From: UBA1765 sp045629945
Lineage (GTDB): Bacteria > Fibrobacterota > Fibrobacteria > Fibrobacterales > Fibrobacteraceae
Direction: 5' to 3'
Assembly: GCA_045629945.1 (NCBI GenBank)
Contig: JAZQSE010000016.1
Coordinates: forward strand, 1 to 48,579
Length of the DNA: 48,579 nt
In this document: in pieces, positions 1-8,169 of the stretch
How the letters are laid out: every line of letters starts with the position of its first letter
Position numbering within the stretch: position 1 is the stretch's first letter
The notes under the pieces: generated by a model
What the model was told of the DNA's origin: nothing
Database searches by the model: none
Seen by the model: only the letters and a program-made list of their open reading frames with translations
Made by a program: the position numbers and the translations under genes

Positions 1-1990
1 CATCTTATTTGGAATAACAACTTTTGCAACTTTGCCTGAAATCTGAACTTTCAAGTCTTTATTGCCAGAAACTGTCCATTTCAATTTAGAGAAATCATGG
101 TCTTTATCTTCAACATACTTATCAAGAGCAATTTCAGCAAAAGATTCTTTTTCCTTGATTTTCTGTGCAGGAATTTCTTTCAAAATAGGAGCATCGTTTA
201 CGCTTTTTACAGCAAATGTTACAACTTGCTTTGCACTAGCACCTTCTGGGTCTGTAACAGTAAAGGTGACTTTTTCTTCTCCATTCCAGAGTTCATTTGG
301 GGTTTTAACTGTTACTTCACGAGAATTCTTATCGACATTTACCTTCAAATCTTTATTACCAGAAACATCTATTTTCAATGTTTCTACAGCGTGATCAGCA
401 TCGGCAATGTAATCGTTTAAGCTAAATGAAGAGAATTCACCTTTTTCTTCAATTGCTTGATTTGCCACTTGTTGTGTGAATTTAGGAACATCATTAATGC
501 TCTTTACAGAAAGTTTTACATCTTGCTTTACAGAAGCACCATCTGGATCTGTTGCTGTAAAGGTTGCCACAACATTACCATTCCAATAAGTATCTGGAAT
601 ATTAATCTTAGCGACTCTATCGTCACCAATTGTAACATCAAGTGTTCCTGCATCAGGTTGTTTACCTTCGTGTTTAACAGAAACTTCCCAAGACATTTCT
701 TCTTTTTTATGATCTGGGTCTGTAATGAAATCATCTAACTTAATCGGAGCAAATTGTTTCTTTTCATCAATTGCTTGATCCGGAATCTGTTTTGCAAAAG
801 AAGGTGCATCATTTACAGAATTTACGGTAAACATTGCAGATGTTTCTGCAACAGCACCTTCTGGGTCAGTCACTTTAAATGTAAGAGATTCTTCGCCATT
901 AAAGAATTTATTCGGGATAACGATTTTAGCTTCTTTACCAGCAAATTGAACTTTCAAATCTTTGTTGCCAGAAACGCTCCATTTTAATTTAGAGAAATCA
1001 TGATCGATATCACGAACGTATTTATCTAAAGCAATTGGTTTAAATTCTTGTTTTTCATCGATACTTTGATCTGGAATAGATTCAACAAATTCTGGAGCAT
1101 CATTTATGGATTTTACCGTAAATGTAGCCTGACTAGATGCTGTTGCCCCTTTGGAATCTTTTACTGTAAAAGTAAATGTTTCTGCCGGCCCACTCCAATT
1201 TTCGTTTGGCAAGACAATATTTGCTGAACCATATTTATCCAGTTCAACTTTTAAATCTTTGCCACCACTTACAGACCACTTTAAGGTTTCTGCAGCATCA
1301 TCAACATCAGTAACAAAGTCCACTAAATTAATAGATTCAAAAGTATTTTTTTCTTCAATTGTTTGACTTGGAATCTGCTTTAACACTGGAGCATCATTTA
1401 CAGACTTAACTGTAAAACGAGCTGTTGAAGAAACTGTTGCATATTCTTTGTCAGCAGCAGTAAAAGTAATGTCGGCACTACCATACCAATTTGGATCTGG
1501 AATAACAATCTTAGCAACCCGATCAGCTCCTATTTCCACTGAAAGATCGCCATCGGCCTGTTCTTTACCAACAGCAACGACGTTCGTTTCCCAAGTCATT
1601 TCAGCTGCTTGATGATCCACATCCTTAATGAAATCATCTAACTTAATTGTTGCAAATTGTTTCTTTTCATCAATTGTTTGATCTGGAATTTTCTTGGAAA
1701 ATTCTGGTGCATTATTAACCGATTCAACTGTAAAGTTCACGGTTTCAGAAGCTGACTTCCCTTTGGAGTTCGTAGCTGTAAATGTCAAATCTTCAGCACC
1801 GTTCCAATAAGCATCTGGTGTTTCTATAGAAACTTCTGTTCCCTTTAAGTTTACCTTAAGTTGTTTTTGTCCTGAAACAGTCCAACGGATAGCTTCTGGT
1901 TTATCAATTTCGTCTGTCACATATTGAGACAATTTAATTTTTGCAAATTTTCCCCCTTCTTGAATAGATTCACCAGGAATGCCTGAAATA
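1..1990 (-). repeat. Tandem ~290-317 bp protein-coding repeats
   Basis: The codons for the (V/I)N(D/N)(A/V)P motif recur near positions 1705, 1388, 1098, 804, 489 and 189, giving spacings of about 317, 290, 294, 315 and 300 bp. The copies are clearly related but diverged at DNA level. Two length classes seem to alternate: those with a longer insert after the D.DH segment (near 650-690 and 1545-1590) and the shorter ones. This points to old duplication, perhaps of a two-domain unit. Confidence 0.75.
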
Positions 1991-2175
1991 GAAGGAGCCG
2001 CAACTTCTTCAACAGGAGCTGCTGGAGCTTGTTCTGCAGAAGGAGCCGGCGCTGCGGCCTGTTCTGTTGCAGGAGCTTGAGCGGGAGCATTTGCTGATTC
2101 TTGTGCAGTAACACCAGAAACTAAAGCCAAAGCACTTACTGCTAATAAAGCAGATACAGATTTCAATCGATTCAT
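1..2175 (-). CDS. Secreted protein with tandem cadherin/Ig-like repeats (C-terminus beyond window)
   Basis: The frame is open for 725 codons from ATG 2175 and runs off the left edge, so the gene is partial at its 3' end. An export signal (positively charged start, Ala/Leu/Val core, likely cleavage VTA|QE near residue 24) is followed by a Pro/Ala/Glu-rich linker (about residues 25-58). Then come six full and one partial copies of a domain of about 97-106 residues. Each copy has a SVNDAP-like start, an IPDQ.I.EK segment, a D.DH....W.VSG segment and a WNG.E..TFT.TDPEG segment. This pattern is typical of cadherin-like/Ig-like beta-sandwich repeats of bacterial surface proteins. It is probably extracellular or surface-attached; the function (adhesion, matrix or carbohydrate contact) is inference. 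The start is supported by a ggagaa motif 5 nt upstream. Confidence 0.85.
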   Translation of the reverse strand, partial: MNRLKSVSALLAVSALALVSGVTAQESANAPAQAPATEQAAAPAPSAEQAPAAPVEEVAAPSISGIPGESIQEGGKFAKIKLSQYVTDEIDKPEAIRWTVSGQKQLKVNLKGTEVSIETPDAYWNGAEDLTFTATNSKGKSASETVNFTVESVNNAPEFSKKIPDQTIDEKKQFATIKLDDFIKDVDHQAAEMTWETNVVAVGKEQADGDLSVEIGADRVAKIVIPDPNWYGSADITFTAADKEYATVSSTARFTVKSVNDAPVLKQIPSQTIEEKNTFESINLVDFVTDVDDAAETLKWSVSGGKDLKVELDKYGSANIVLPNENWSGPAETFTFTVKDSKGATASSQATFTVKSINDAPEFVESIPDQSIDEKQEFKPIALDKYVRDIDHDFSKLKWSVSGNKDLKVQFAGKEAKIVIPNKFFNGEESLTFKVTDPEGAVAETSAMFTVNSVNDAPSFAKQIPDQAIDEKKQFAPIKLDDFITDPDHKKEEMSWEVSVKHEGKQPDAGTLDVTIGDDRVAKINIPDTYWNGNVVATFTATDPDGASVKQDVKLSVKSINDVPKFTQQVANQAIEEKGEFSSFSLNDYIADADHAVETLKIDVSGNKDLKVNVDKNSREVTVKTPNELWNGEEKVTFTVTDPEGASAKQVVTFAVKSVNDAPILKEIPAQKIKEKESFAEIALDKYVEDKDHDFSKLKWTVSGNKDLKVQISGKVAKVVIPNKM

Positions 2176-2262
2176 TTATTTTCTCCAAATAAAACCTAAC
2201 AGGTAACCCAAAAAAGAAACAAATGTTTCTAAAAACACTTGTTTTTCGTCACTTGTTCACAA

Positions 2263-2270
2263 GAAATATA
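2263..2270 (-). promoter_or_regulatory. Candidate -7 box for the repeat protein
   Basis: On the minus strand the sequence reads TATATTTC, one base off the TAnnTTTG consensus of FCB-type promoters. It would give a leader of about 80 nt. No good -33 TTTG is visible at the right distance. Confidence 0.35.
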
Positions 2271-2337
2271 GCCGTTTTTTGCGAAAAATCACGTTTTTTG
2301 TTACAAATTTATATTCCAAAAAAGAACTTAATTTTCT

Positions 2338-2362
2338 TAACTTATTGATATTCAATAAGTTA
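2338..2362. promoter_or_regulatory. Perfect 25-bp palindrome (operator candidate)
   Basis: Two 11-bp arms, TAACTTATTGA and TCAATAAGTTA, are perfectly complementary around a 3-nt centre TAT. It lies about 160 bp upstream of the repeat-protein start and about 145 bp upstream of the gene at 2508. No long U-tract follows directly on either strand, so an operator for a dimeric regulator fits better than a terminator. Confidence 0.45.
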
Positions 2363-2507
2363 CAAATAAAAAAAAGTTTTTCTACTAATCAAAATATTTT
2401 TCCATTTTAGAGAATCTCTATGAAGAAAAAAAATAAAAATGACAAATTCCCCCTTTTTTACTAATTTTGGGTAGTAAACAAGCAACAATCTAGCATTTGG
2501 ATATAAT

Positions 2508-2918
2508 ATGAAGTTTGTATTCCTTTGTGATTCTAATTATTTGAAAGGCGACTACAGTGCTTTTACAAATAATTTCCCTGTAGAACATGAACTTTTGGTA
2601 ATGAGTGCCGAAGATTTTCTTAAAGCCAAACGTTTCCCGGAAGGAACTTTTGCAATTCTTACCGAACGTTCTACCTGGCAAAAGAATTTTTCTCTTTTCC
2701 GTTATTTTGGCCTTTTAAATATGTTAGAAGTTTTACCTTTAGGTCTTGTTGGTAGATTCAGACGCCAAGACGCTCTTAAAGGTCGTTCTGCTGTAAAACA
2801 CCAAGAATTTATTTTGAACCCAGCTTCTACTACAGAAGAACTTTCTGCTCTTTTGAATAAATTCATTGCAGCACCTCCTGTTAGTTTTTCTTACCCTAAA
2901 GGTGCTGCAAAGGCGTGA
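2508..2918 (+). CDS. Conserved-looking hypothetical protein
   Basis: A 136-residue protein of no family I recognise. It is soluble, with no signal peptide or membrane segment, and has a mixed alpha/beta look (MKFVFLCDSN start, a Leu-rich middle around residues 70-85, a basic patch GRFRRQD near 82-88, and a helical C-terminal part). Its stop overlaps the GTG start of the next gene in a GTGA arrangement, so the two are almost certainly co-translated and may act together. No Shine-Dalgarno is visible before ATG 2508; the sequence just upstream is tagcatttgg, which resembles the -7 box with one extra base, so a very short leader is possible. Confidence 0.75.
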   Translation: MKFVFLCDSNYLKGDYSAFTNNFPVEHELLVMSAEDFLKAKRFPEGTFAILTERSTWQKNFSLFRYFGLLNMLEVLPLGLVGRFRRQDALKGRSAVKHQEFILNPASTTEELSALLNKFIAAPPVSFSYPKGAAKA

Positions 2919-4330
2919 ATCGAGAAACGCTGGAAATTGTATATAATTTCGGCAGCTTAACAGTTTTTTGTTTTGCTAGAACAGCAGTTCCAGAAATTTC
3001 CTGGCTAAAGAATTTGGCTTCTTTGCTTAATGCAAAGAAGCCTTCTCTTATTTTAGACGCTTCTGATATTTTCAAATTCGAGCAATCTTTTAAAGAATGT
3101 TCTTTTTCTGTACCCAATAAAAGCAAAGAAACTCTTTTTTTTAATCTAAACAATTCATTTGATTTTTCTACTGAAAAAAGCCTTAGGTCTTTTTTAAGCC
3201 AGTTAATTACAATACAAGCAGAATACCCTGAAATCATTCTACTCCTTTCAGATACCGATTTTTCAAAATTTGAAAAATTATTTCCCCATTGTAATGTCTT
3301 TTGCTTTTTTGCTCCCACAAAAGAAGTTTCAACTATCTTAGAAACAACATCTTTTGAATACGCTCCGTTTTTTAATGGAAAAACTATCTGGATTTCGCCA
3401 AAAACAAATACTTTTTCACCTGAAAACGCTGCTAAATTAATTAGCAATACTAGAAAAATTCAAATCCTTGAAAAAAATACTATTTCTGGGACTCGTAAGT
3501 ATTTCCTTAAATTTTTCCCATTTTTATTTATCTTTATTTGCTTGGCTGGATTTTTTCTTCCTAAACCTATTCATGGCTTAAACTCTTCTGTCCGTGATAT
3601 GCAACATGACAGAAAACAACTTTCTCAAATTCCCTTTTTTGAATACCAATTTAATGGCAAAGAATCTCTACAACGAATTTCCAGATACGCTATCGGAAAA
3701 TTTCATGCCACTGTCAGCACTCCGGACATGATTGAAAAATATATTATCGAGACTTTAGAGAAAAATGAATTTGATAAAGAACTGTCTAAAAAAAATGGAG
3801 TATTCTACCCTGCTGAAGGAACCGTTTTACGTTTTTTTCCTTCCGACTCAATCCCTTTTCCTACAAGGGTTACAAAAGATGCTTGGAACTTTTTCACCAG
3901 TATAATGTCTGATTCTATTGCTTATCTTACAGAATTTTATAATGACAATTCTTCTAACAAAATACGTCTGCATAATGGCATTGATGTTGCCAGTTCAAAA
4001 GGCGCTCGGATTTTAGCTCCTTTTGCAGCCAAAGCCTGGACTTTTGAAGATGAACGGGGTGGGACAATTCTTGGACTTGTAAACAAAAATTCTGTTATTT
4101 TATTTATGCATTGCGACCAACTTTTATACCTTAATGGACAAAATGTTATGGCAGGAGATCCTATCGCTACTGTTGGCATGACGGGACATACCACCGGCCC
4201 CCACGCTCATATTGTTACAGGAATTGTTTCTCATAAAGGAGAAAAAATGCTCGGAGGCATACGTTACCGAGTTATTAACCCTGTAGAATGGTATGAAAAA
4301 CAAAAAAAAGAAACAAATTTGCGTAAGTAA
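2915..4330 (+). CDS. Membrane-anchored M23 (LytM) family peptidase
   Basis: A 471-residue protein starting with GTG, overlapping the previous stop. Residues 1-190 form a domain I do not recognise, presumably cytoplasmic. A single membrane segment lies near 197-217 (FLKFFPFLFIFICLAGFF). The exported part ends in an M23 peptidase domain with the zinc motif HxxxD (H353, D357) and the HxH motif in GPHAH (H430, H432), plus H399 in FMHCD. All expected metal ligands are present, so it is probably an active peptidoglycan endopeptidase, or a regulator of one, in the periplasm. The N-terminal domain of unknown type and the coupled upstream gene suggest a cytoplasmic input. The order domain-membrane-M23 is inferred from hydropathy read by eye. 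Confidence 0.85.
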   Translation: MNRETLEIVYNFGSLTVFCFARTAVPEISWLKNLASLLNAKKPSLILDASDIFKFEQSFKECSFSVPNKSKETLFFNLNNSFDFSTEKSLRSFLSQLITIQAEYPEIILLLSDTDFSKFEKLFPHCNVFCFFAPTKEVSTILETTSFEYAPFFNGKTIWISPKTNTFSPENAAKLISNTRKIQILEKNTISGTRKYFLKFFPFLFIFICLAGFFLPKPIHGLNSSVRDMQHDRKQLSQIPFFEYQFNGKESLQRISRYAIGKFHATVSTPDMIEKYIIETLEKNEFDKELSKKNGVFYPAEGTVLRFFPSDSIPFPTRVTKDAWNFFTSIMSDSIAYLTEFYNDNSSNKIRLHNGIDVASSKGARILAPFAAKAWTFEDERGGTILGLVNKNSVILFMHCDQLLYLNGQNVMAGDPIATVGMTGHTTGPHAHIVTGIVSHKGEKMLGGIRYRVINPVEWYEKQKKETNLRK

Positions 4331-4354
4331 TCGCACGCGTAAGAAAAAGAACAC

Positions 4355-4384
4355 TTTGAAAATAAAATTAAAAACATATCTTTG
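4355..4384 (+). promoter_or_regulatory. Promoter with -33 TTTG and -7 TATCTTTG
   Basis: TTTG at 4355-4358 and TATCTTTG at 4377-4384 are separated by 18 nt, matching the Bacteroidota-type sigma factor pattern (TTTG ... TAnnTTTG). It would drive the lipoprotein at 4425 with a leader of about 35 nt. Confidence 0.6.
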
Positions 4385-4424
4385 GGGTATCTGATATTTT
4401 TTCGGTGTTTAAAGGAGAATCTTA

Positions 4425-4859
4425 ATGTTTTTTAAATATGTTGTTCTTGCTCTAGTCAGCATTGCTTTTGTGGCTTGTTCGTCAATTAAAATGCCTAAAG
4501 CCACTTATGCAACTCATGATTCAATGCATGATATTCCTGCTGTAGACGATATGATTGTTAGTATGAAAAAGGAATATATTGACAAATGTTATGCTCCTGT
4601 TGTTCATAAAGAACCACCAGAAAACGCTTGTCAAACAGCTCTTTTTCAACAACTAGAACGTCGTTACCACACTAATTATAACCAACAGCAAGTGAATATG
4701 GCTTCTGACGATCTTTTCTTTAAAGATATCAATACCAAATTACGTCAGATGATGCGTTCAGAACCTGCTGTTAGAGAAGCTATTCGAAATGGAGCCTTTT
4801 CTAGCGCAGAAGATATGCTCGCTTACTACAAAAACAAATATTCTTTCACGCACAACTGA
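4425..4859 (+). CDS. Small lipoprotein, unknown function
   Basis: A 144-residue protein with a lipoprotein signal (lipobox AFVAC, Cys18). The start is fixed by aaaggag about 8 nt upstream. The mature part is polar and helical, with two further cysteines (in DKCYAP and ENACQT) that could form a disulfide in the periplasm. No known domain is recognised. It has its own promoter at 4355-4384 and a strong terminator at 4880-4918, so it appears to be a single-gene unit. Anchoring to the inner or outer membrane cannot be told with certainty. Confidence 0.8.
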   Translation: MFFKYVVLALVSIAFVACSSIKMPKATYATHDSMHDIPAVDDMIVSMKKEYIDKCYAPVVHKEPPENACQTALFQQLERRYHTNYNQQQVNMASDDLFFKDINTKLRQMMRSEPAVREAIRNGAFSSAEDMLAYYKNKYSFTHN

Positions 4860-4879
4860 TTTTAACACATTTTATAATG

Positions 4880-4918
4880 AAGAGCGAGTTTTATGACTTG
4901 CTCTTTTGTTTTTTTTTT
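4880..4918 (+). terminator. Rho-independent terminator
   Basis: A 10-bp stem (AAGAGCGAGT with ACTTGCTCTT, one G-U pair), a 6-nt loop, then a run of T interrupted by one G. It ends the lipoprotein transcript. Confidence 0.8.
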
Positions 4919-4925
4919 ATATTTG
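4898..4925 (+). promoter_or_regulatory. Promoter for leuCD
   Basis: TATATTTG at 4918-4925 matches TAnnTTTG exactly, with a TTG at 4898-4900 near the expected -33 distance. The promoter sits inside the 3' half of the upstream terminator. The leader would be about 25 nt, and no leucine-rich leader peptide is visible. Confidence 0.5.
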
Positions 4926-4952
4926 CGATAAACTTTTTCAAAGAGATAAAAT

Positions 4953-6365
4953 ATGGGTAAAAATCTTTATCAAAAAATTTTTGAAAGCCATACCGTAGCT
5001 AAGCTCCCTAGTGGCCAATGTCAATTATTCATTGGTCTTCATTTGTGTCACGAAGTTACAAGTCCACAAGCATTTGCTATGCTTCGAGAAGAAGGCCAGA
5101 AAGTTCTTTTTCCTGAACGAACTTTTGCTACAGTAGACCATATTATTCCAACAACATTTCCTGAAAGAAACCGTCCTTTACAAGATGGCATTTCTGAAGA
5201 GATGTTTGCTCATATTGAAAAGAATACAAAAGATTTTGGTGTTCGCTTTTTTGGCCCAGAAACGCAAGAACAAGGTGTTATCCATATCGTTGGTCCAGAA
5301 GAAGGCGTTACACAGCCAGGTATGACTGTTGCTTGTGGTGACTCTCATACTGCTACACACGGGGCTTTTGGAGCGATTGCTTTTGGTATTGGTACAAGCC
5401 AAGTAGCTGACGTTCTTGCTACACAGACTTTGGCTATGAGCCCATTAAAAACTCGCCGTATCAATTTTACTGGTAAATTAAAACCTGGCGTTTCAGCTAA
5501 AGATGTGGCTCTTGCTTACATTGCAAAATTAGGCGTTAACGGCGGTGTTGGTTACGCTTATGAATTTGCCGGCCCTGTTATTGAAGCTCTTGACATGGAA
5601 GGCCGTATGACCATTTGTAATATGGCTATTGAAGGCGGAGCTCGTGTTGGTTACTGCAATCCTGATGAAAAAACATTTGCTTTCCTCAAAGGTAAACCAT
5701 ACGCTCCTAAAGAAGACAAATGGGAAGAAGCCGTTGCTTATTGGAAATCAGTTGCTAGCGATGCCGATGCAATTTATGATGATGAAATCGAAATCAATTG
5801 TGATGAGCTAGAACCAATGGTTACTTGGGGGATTACTCCTGCTCAAGCAATCCAACTCAACGACAATATGCCTATGATTTCTTCTTTCGAAGGCTCAGAA
5901 AAGAAAGTTATTGAAGAAGCTTACGAATACATGGGTTTTGAAGAAGGTGGAAAAATGATTGGAACTCCTATTGACATTGCTTTTGTCGGTAGTTGTACCA
6001 ATGGTCGCCTTTCTGATTTACAAGCTGCCGCCGAAATAATTAAAGGTCATAAAGTCGCAGACTCTGTAAAAATGTGGGTGGTTCCTGGTTCTATGAAAAT
6101 CAAAGTTGAAGCCGAAGCTCTTGGACTTGATAAAATTTTCAAAGAAGCTGGTGCAGAATGGCGTGAAGCCGGTTGCTCCCTTTGCCTTGCTATGAACCCA
6201 GACAAATTGAAAGGTCGCCAGATTAGTGCAAGTTCTAGTAACCGTAACTTCAAAGGTCGCCAGGGTTCTCCAAGTGGCCGAACCATTCTAATGAGCCCGG
6301 CAATGGTCGCTGCTGCTGCCATTGAAGGTAAAGTAACAGATGTCCGTAAATATATTAAGGGATAA
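4953..6365 (+). CDS. leuC: 3-isopropylmalate dehydratase large subunit
   Basis: LeuC works with LeuD to convert 2-isopropylmalate to 3-isopropylmalate in leucine synthesis, in the cytoplasm. The 470-residue length is normal. The three [4Fe-4S] cluster cysteines are present: C348 in GSCTN, and C408 and C411 in AGCSLCLAM. Other aconitase-family signatures include VDHIIP and ACGDSHTATHGAFG. leuD follows after 10 nt, so the two subunits are co-expressed. The other leucine genes (leuA, leuB) are not in the window. A weak Shine-Dalgarno (agaga) precedes the ATG. Confidence 0.97.
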   Translation: MGKNLYQKIFESHTVAKLPSGQCQLFIGLHLCHEVTSPQAFAMLREEGQKVLFPERTFATVDHIIPTTFPERNRPLQDGISEEMFAHIEKNTKDFGVRFFGPETQEQGVIHIVGPEEGVTQPGMTVACGDSHTATHGAFGAIAFGIGTSQVADVLATQTLAMSPLKTRRINFTGKLKPGVSAKDVALAYIAKLGVNGGVGYAYEFAGPVIEALDMEGRMTICNMAIEGGARVGYCNPDEKTFAFLKGKPYAPKEDKWEEAVAYWKSVASDADAIYDDEIEINCDELEPMVTWGITPAQAIQLNDNMPMISSFEGSEKKVIEEAYEYMGFEEGGKMIGTPIDIAFVGSCTNGRLSDLQAAAEIIKGHKVADSVKMWVVPGSMKIKVEAEALGLDKIFKEAGAEWREAGCSLCLAMNPDKLKGRQISASSSNRNFKGRQGSPSGRTILMSPAMVAAAAIEGKVTDVRKYIKG

Positions 6366-6375
6366 GGAGTAAAAT

Positions 6376-6978
6376 ATGAGCATGCCTATTATTGACATTG
6401 TTAAAGGTTCTGGCGTTCCTGTTCGTGGTAACGATATTGATACAGACCGCATTATCCCAGCACGTTTTTTGAAATGCGTTACTTTTGATGGACTTGGTGA
6501 AAATGCTTTTGCTGATGACATCAAAGGTCTTGCTGATCAGGGTAAAGTTCACCCTTTCAGAAATCCGGCTTATGCAAATGGAACAATTCTTGTTTCTAAC
6601 CAAAATTTTGGCTGTGGTTCTAGTCGCGAACACGCTCCACAAGCATTAAAACGCTGGGGAATCCGTGCTATTATTGCTGAAAGTTATTCTGAAATTTTCT
6701 TTGGCAATTGCGTAGCTCTTGGTATTCCTTGCTACAAAGTTTCTCACGAAACTGCAGACAAGATTCTTGCATGGATTGAAGCAAACCCAAGCGAAGAACT
6801 CATTACTAGCACTAATGAGAAAACTCTTAAACTTGGTGAAGAAACTATTGCTCTTGATTTAGCAGACGGTCCTCGCGGTCAATTCCTTGATGGAACATGG
6901 CATGCAAGAGCTGCTCTTATGGCTAATGCAGATAAGGTTGCAAAAGTCGCTTCTGAACTTCCTTATCTCAAATTTTAA
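6376..6978 (+). CDS. leuD: 3-isopropylmalate dehydratase small subunit
   Basis: A 200-residue small (swivel) subunit of isopropylmalate isomerase, partner of LeuC. Recognisable segments are GNDIDTDRIIPARF near the N-terminus and NFGCGSSREHAP in the middle, which supply substrate-binding residues. A clear aaggag Shine-Dalgarno lies 7 nt before the ATG. The operon ends in the strong terminator just downstream. Confidence 0.97.
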   Translation: MSMPIIDIVKGSGVPVRGNDIDTDRIIPARFLKCVTFDGLGENAFADDIKGLADQGKVHPFRNPAYANGTILVSNQNFGCGSSREHAPQALKRWGIRAIIAESYSEIFFGNCVALGIPCYKVSHETADKILAWIEANPSEELITSTNEKTLKLGEETIALDLADGPRGQFLDGTWHARAALMANADKVAKVASELPYLKF

Positions 6979-6992
6979 TTTGCTTAAATGTG

Positions 6993-7025
6993 AAAAATCT
7001 CCCCGCAAAGCGGGGAGATTTTTTT
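6993..7025 (+). terminator. Rho-independent terminator of leuCD
   Basis: A stem with CTCCCCGC and GCGGGGAG around an AAA loop, extended by A/T pairs, followed by a T-run. The stem is also self-sufficient on the minus strand, where it faces the 3' end of the broken lipoprotein gene. Confidence 0.9.
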
Positions 7026-7088
7026 ATAAGCGCTCATTTCTATTCTAATGTAGAACTAGCGCATTCACCGCTTTGATTTTCAATTTCT

Positions 7089-7724
7089 TTATCTTGTTCT
7101 ACTACAGTCCATTTTTTTAAGCAAAGTTATGGATTTCTGTAGCAACGAGTCTAAATGCACTTTATCATCAGTAGATGAGGTTGGATAAATACAAGAAAGT
7201 GACAATTTTCTAGTTTGACAAGAATTCTCTTGATAATCCACAAATTCTCCATTGTATTTATCACACTCATTTTTAAAGAAAGCTAATTCATATTCGCAAA
7301 CTTCATTGCCTTCCCAATACATATTACTTAAAAGCCAACCTGAATATTTATAGCCACTTTCGCTTACCAAAAGATATGCAATGTTTCTGCTTGCAATTTC
7401 ATCACTTCCGCTGAATTGAAGGCCTTTTTCTTCATAATAAGCACTGATAATTATAGATGGTTTAGTAAACTTTTCAACTATTGAAGTGCGTTCTGTAGCA
7501 AAAACATATTCTGTTTTAGACTAAGAAGTAATATTCCCATCTAAATTATGAACACACTCTTTAGTTGTATCAATCAGAATTATACCATATGGTGGCTCTA
7601 AATTATGCAACGAAGAAGAAAATGATGATTCTGTAATTTTTTCTATTGCTGTAGAAGAATCTGAAGAGCAAGCCACAAAATGATTAAAAATAAGAAAAAG
7701 AAATCCTATTTTATTCACAAACAT
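7089..7724 (-). pseudogene. Lipoprotein gene interrupted by an in-frame amber codon
   Basis: From ATG 7724 the frame encodes a lipoprotein signal (lipobox FVAC, Cys19) and runs to a TAG at 7523-7521, codon 68. Beyond the TAG the same frame stays open for about 143 more codons to TAA at 7089-7091, and the sequence still looks like protein, with Cys residues in NEVCEYE, KNECDKY, ENSCQTR and LSCIYP. A good Shine-Dalgarno (gaagg) precedes the start. The simplest reading is a single nonsense mutation in a 211-residue cysteine-containing lipoprotein. TAG is a normal stop elsewhere here (it ends the genes at 20275 and 48475), so reassignment is unlikely. No known family is recognised. Confidence 0.7.
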
Positions 7725-7857
7725 TTTCCCTTCTCAAAGAAAATATCTTTAACATAAAACATACTCTTATTTTCAATGAATTATGTTTTTTTTAATAATT
7801 CTTTAAAGTATTCAAATCAAATCATTGGTTTTTAAAGAGATTTTTTATTTCTGCTAT

Positions 7858-7894
7858 AAAAAGAACAACGGGCGACAAAGTCGCCCGTTGTTCT
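7858..7894 (-). terminator. Rho-independent terminator of rplU-rpmA
   Basis: A perfect 14-bp stem (7862-7875 with 7881-7894) with a 5-nt loop. On the minus strand it is followed by a short T-run. It lies about 15 bp beyond the rpmA stop. Confidence 0.85.
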
Positions 7895-7908
7895 AAAACA
7901 AATCATTT

Positions 7909-8166
7909 TTAGTTTTCTGGATAAACAGAAACCTTTTGACGATCTGCATCAAGACGTTCAAACTTCACCTTGCCGTCTGCTAAAGCAAACAAAGTGAAAT
8001 CTTTGCCCATGCCAACATTTGTTCCTTTATGAAAATGAGAACCACGTTGACGAACCAAGATGTTACCAGCCTTGACTACTTCACCTGCGTATTTCTTGAT
8101 ACCAAGATATTTCGGATTTGAGTCGCGACCGTTACGAACTGAGCCTTGCCCTTTCTTGTGTGCCAT
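7909..8166 (-). CDS. rpmA: 50S ribosomal protein L27
   Basis: An 85-residue L27 of normal length. The N-terminus MAHKKGQGSVRNGRDS is characteristic, and the conserved RQRGSHFHKGTNVGMGKDFTL region follows (split here by description: RQRG, then GTNVGMGKD). L27's flexible N-terminus reaches the peptidyl-transferase centre. There is no Firmicutes-type N-terminal pre-extension. It follows rplU after 3 nt, the usual pairing. Confidence 0.98.
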   Translation of the reverse strand: MAHKKGQGSVRNGRDSNPKYLGIKKYAGEVVKAGNILVRQRGSHFHKGTNVGMGKDFTLFALADGKVKFERLDADRQKVSVYPEN

Positions 8167-8169
8167 GGA

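Larger units (their letters stand above)
2176..2507. other. Divergent intergenic region, 332 bp
   Basis: Very AT-rich DNA between two divergent genes, with no credible coding frame. It holds a perfect 25-bp inverted repeat (2338-2362), a candidate minus-strand promoter box (2263-2270) and a small inverted repeat CTTGT-TC-ACAAG at 2252-2263 next to that box. Confidence 0.6.

Noticed and set aside
1..1990. CRISPR-like array because of regular spacing
   Set aside because: The units are ~300 bp, coding and diverged; they are protein domain repeats.
2502..2507. TATAAT directly before the ATG at 2508
   Set aside because: It touches the start codon, so transcription would begin inside the gene; the promoters here follow TAnnTTTG instead.
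4926..4952. Leucine attenuator or T-box before leuCD
   Set aside because: The leader is only about 25 nt and holds no leucine codon run, T-box or alternative hairpin.
7521..7523. TAG recoding as an amino acid
   Set aside because: TAG is the normal stop of the sigma-54 activator gene (20273-20275) and the RND gene (48473-48475).
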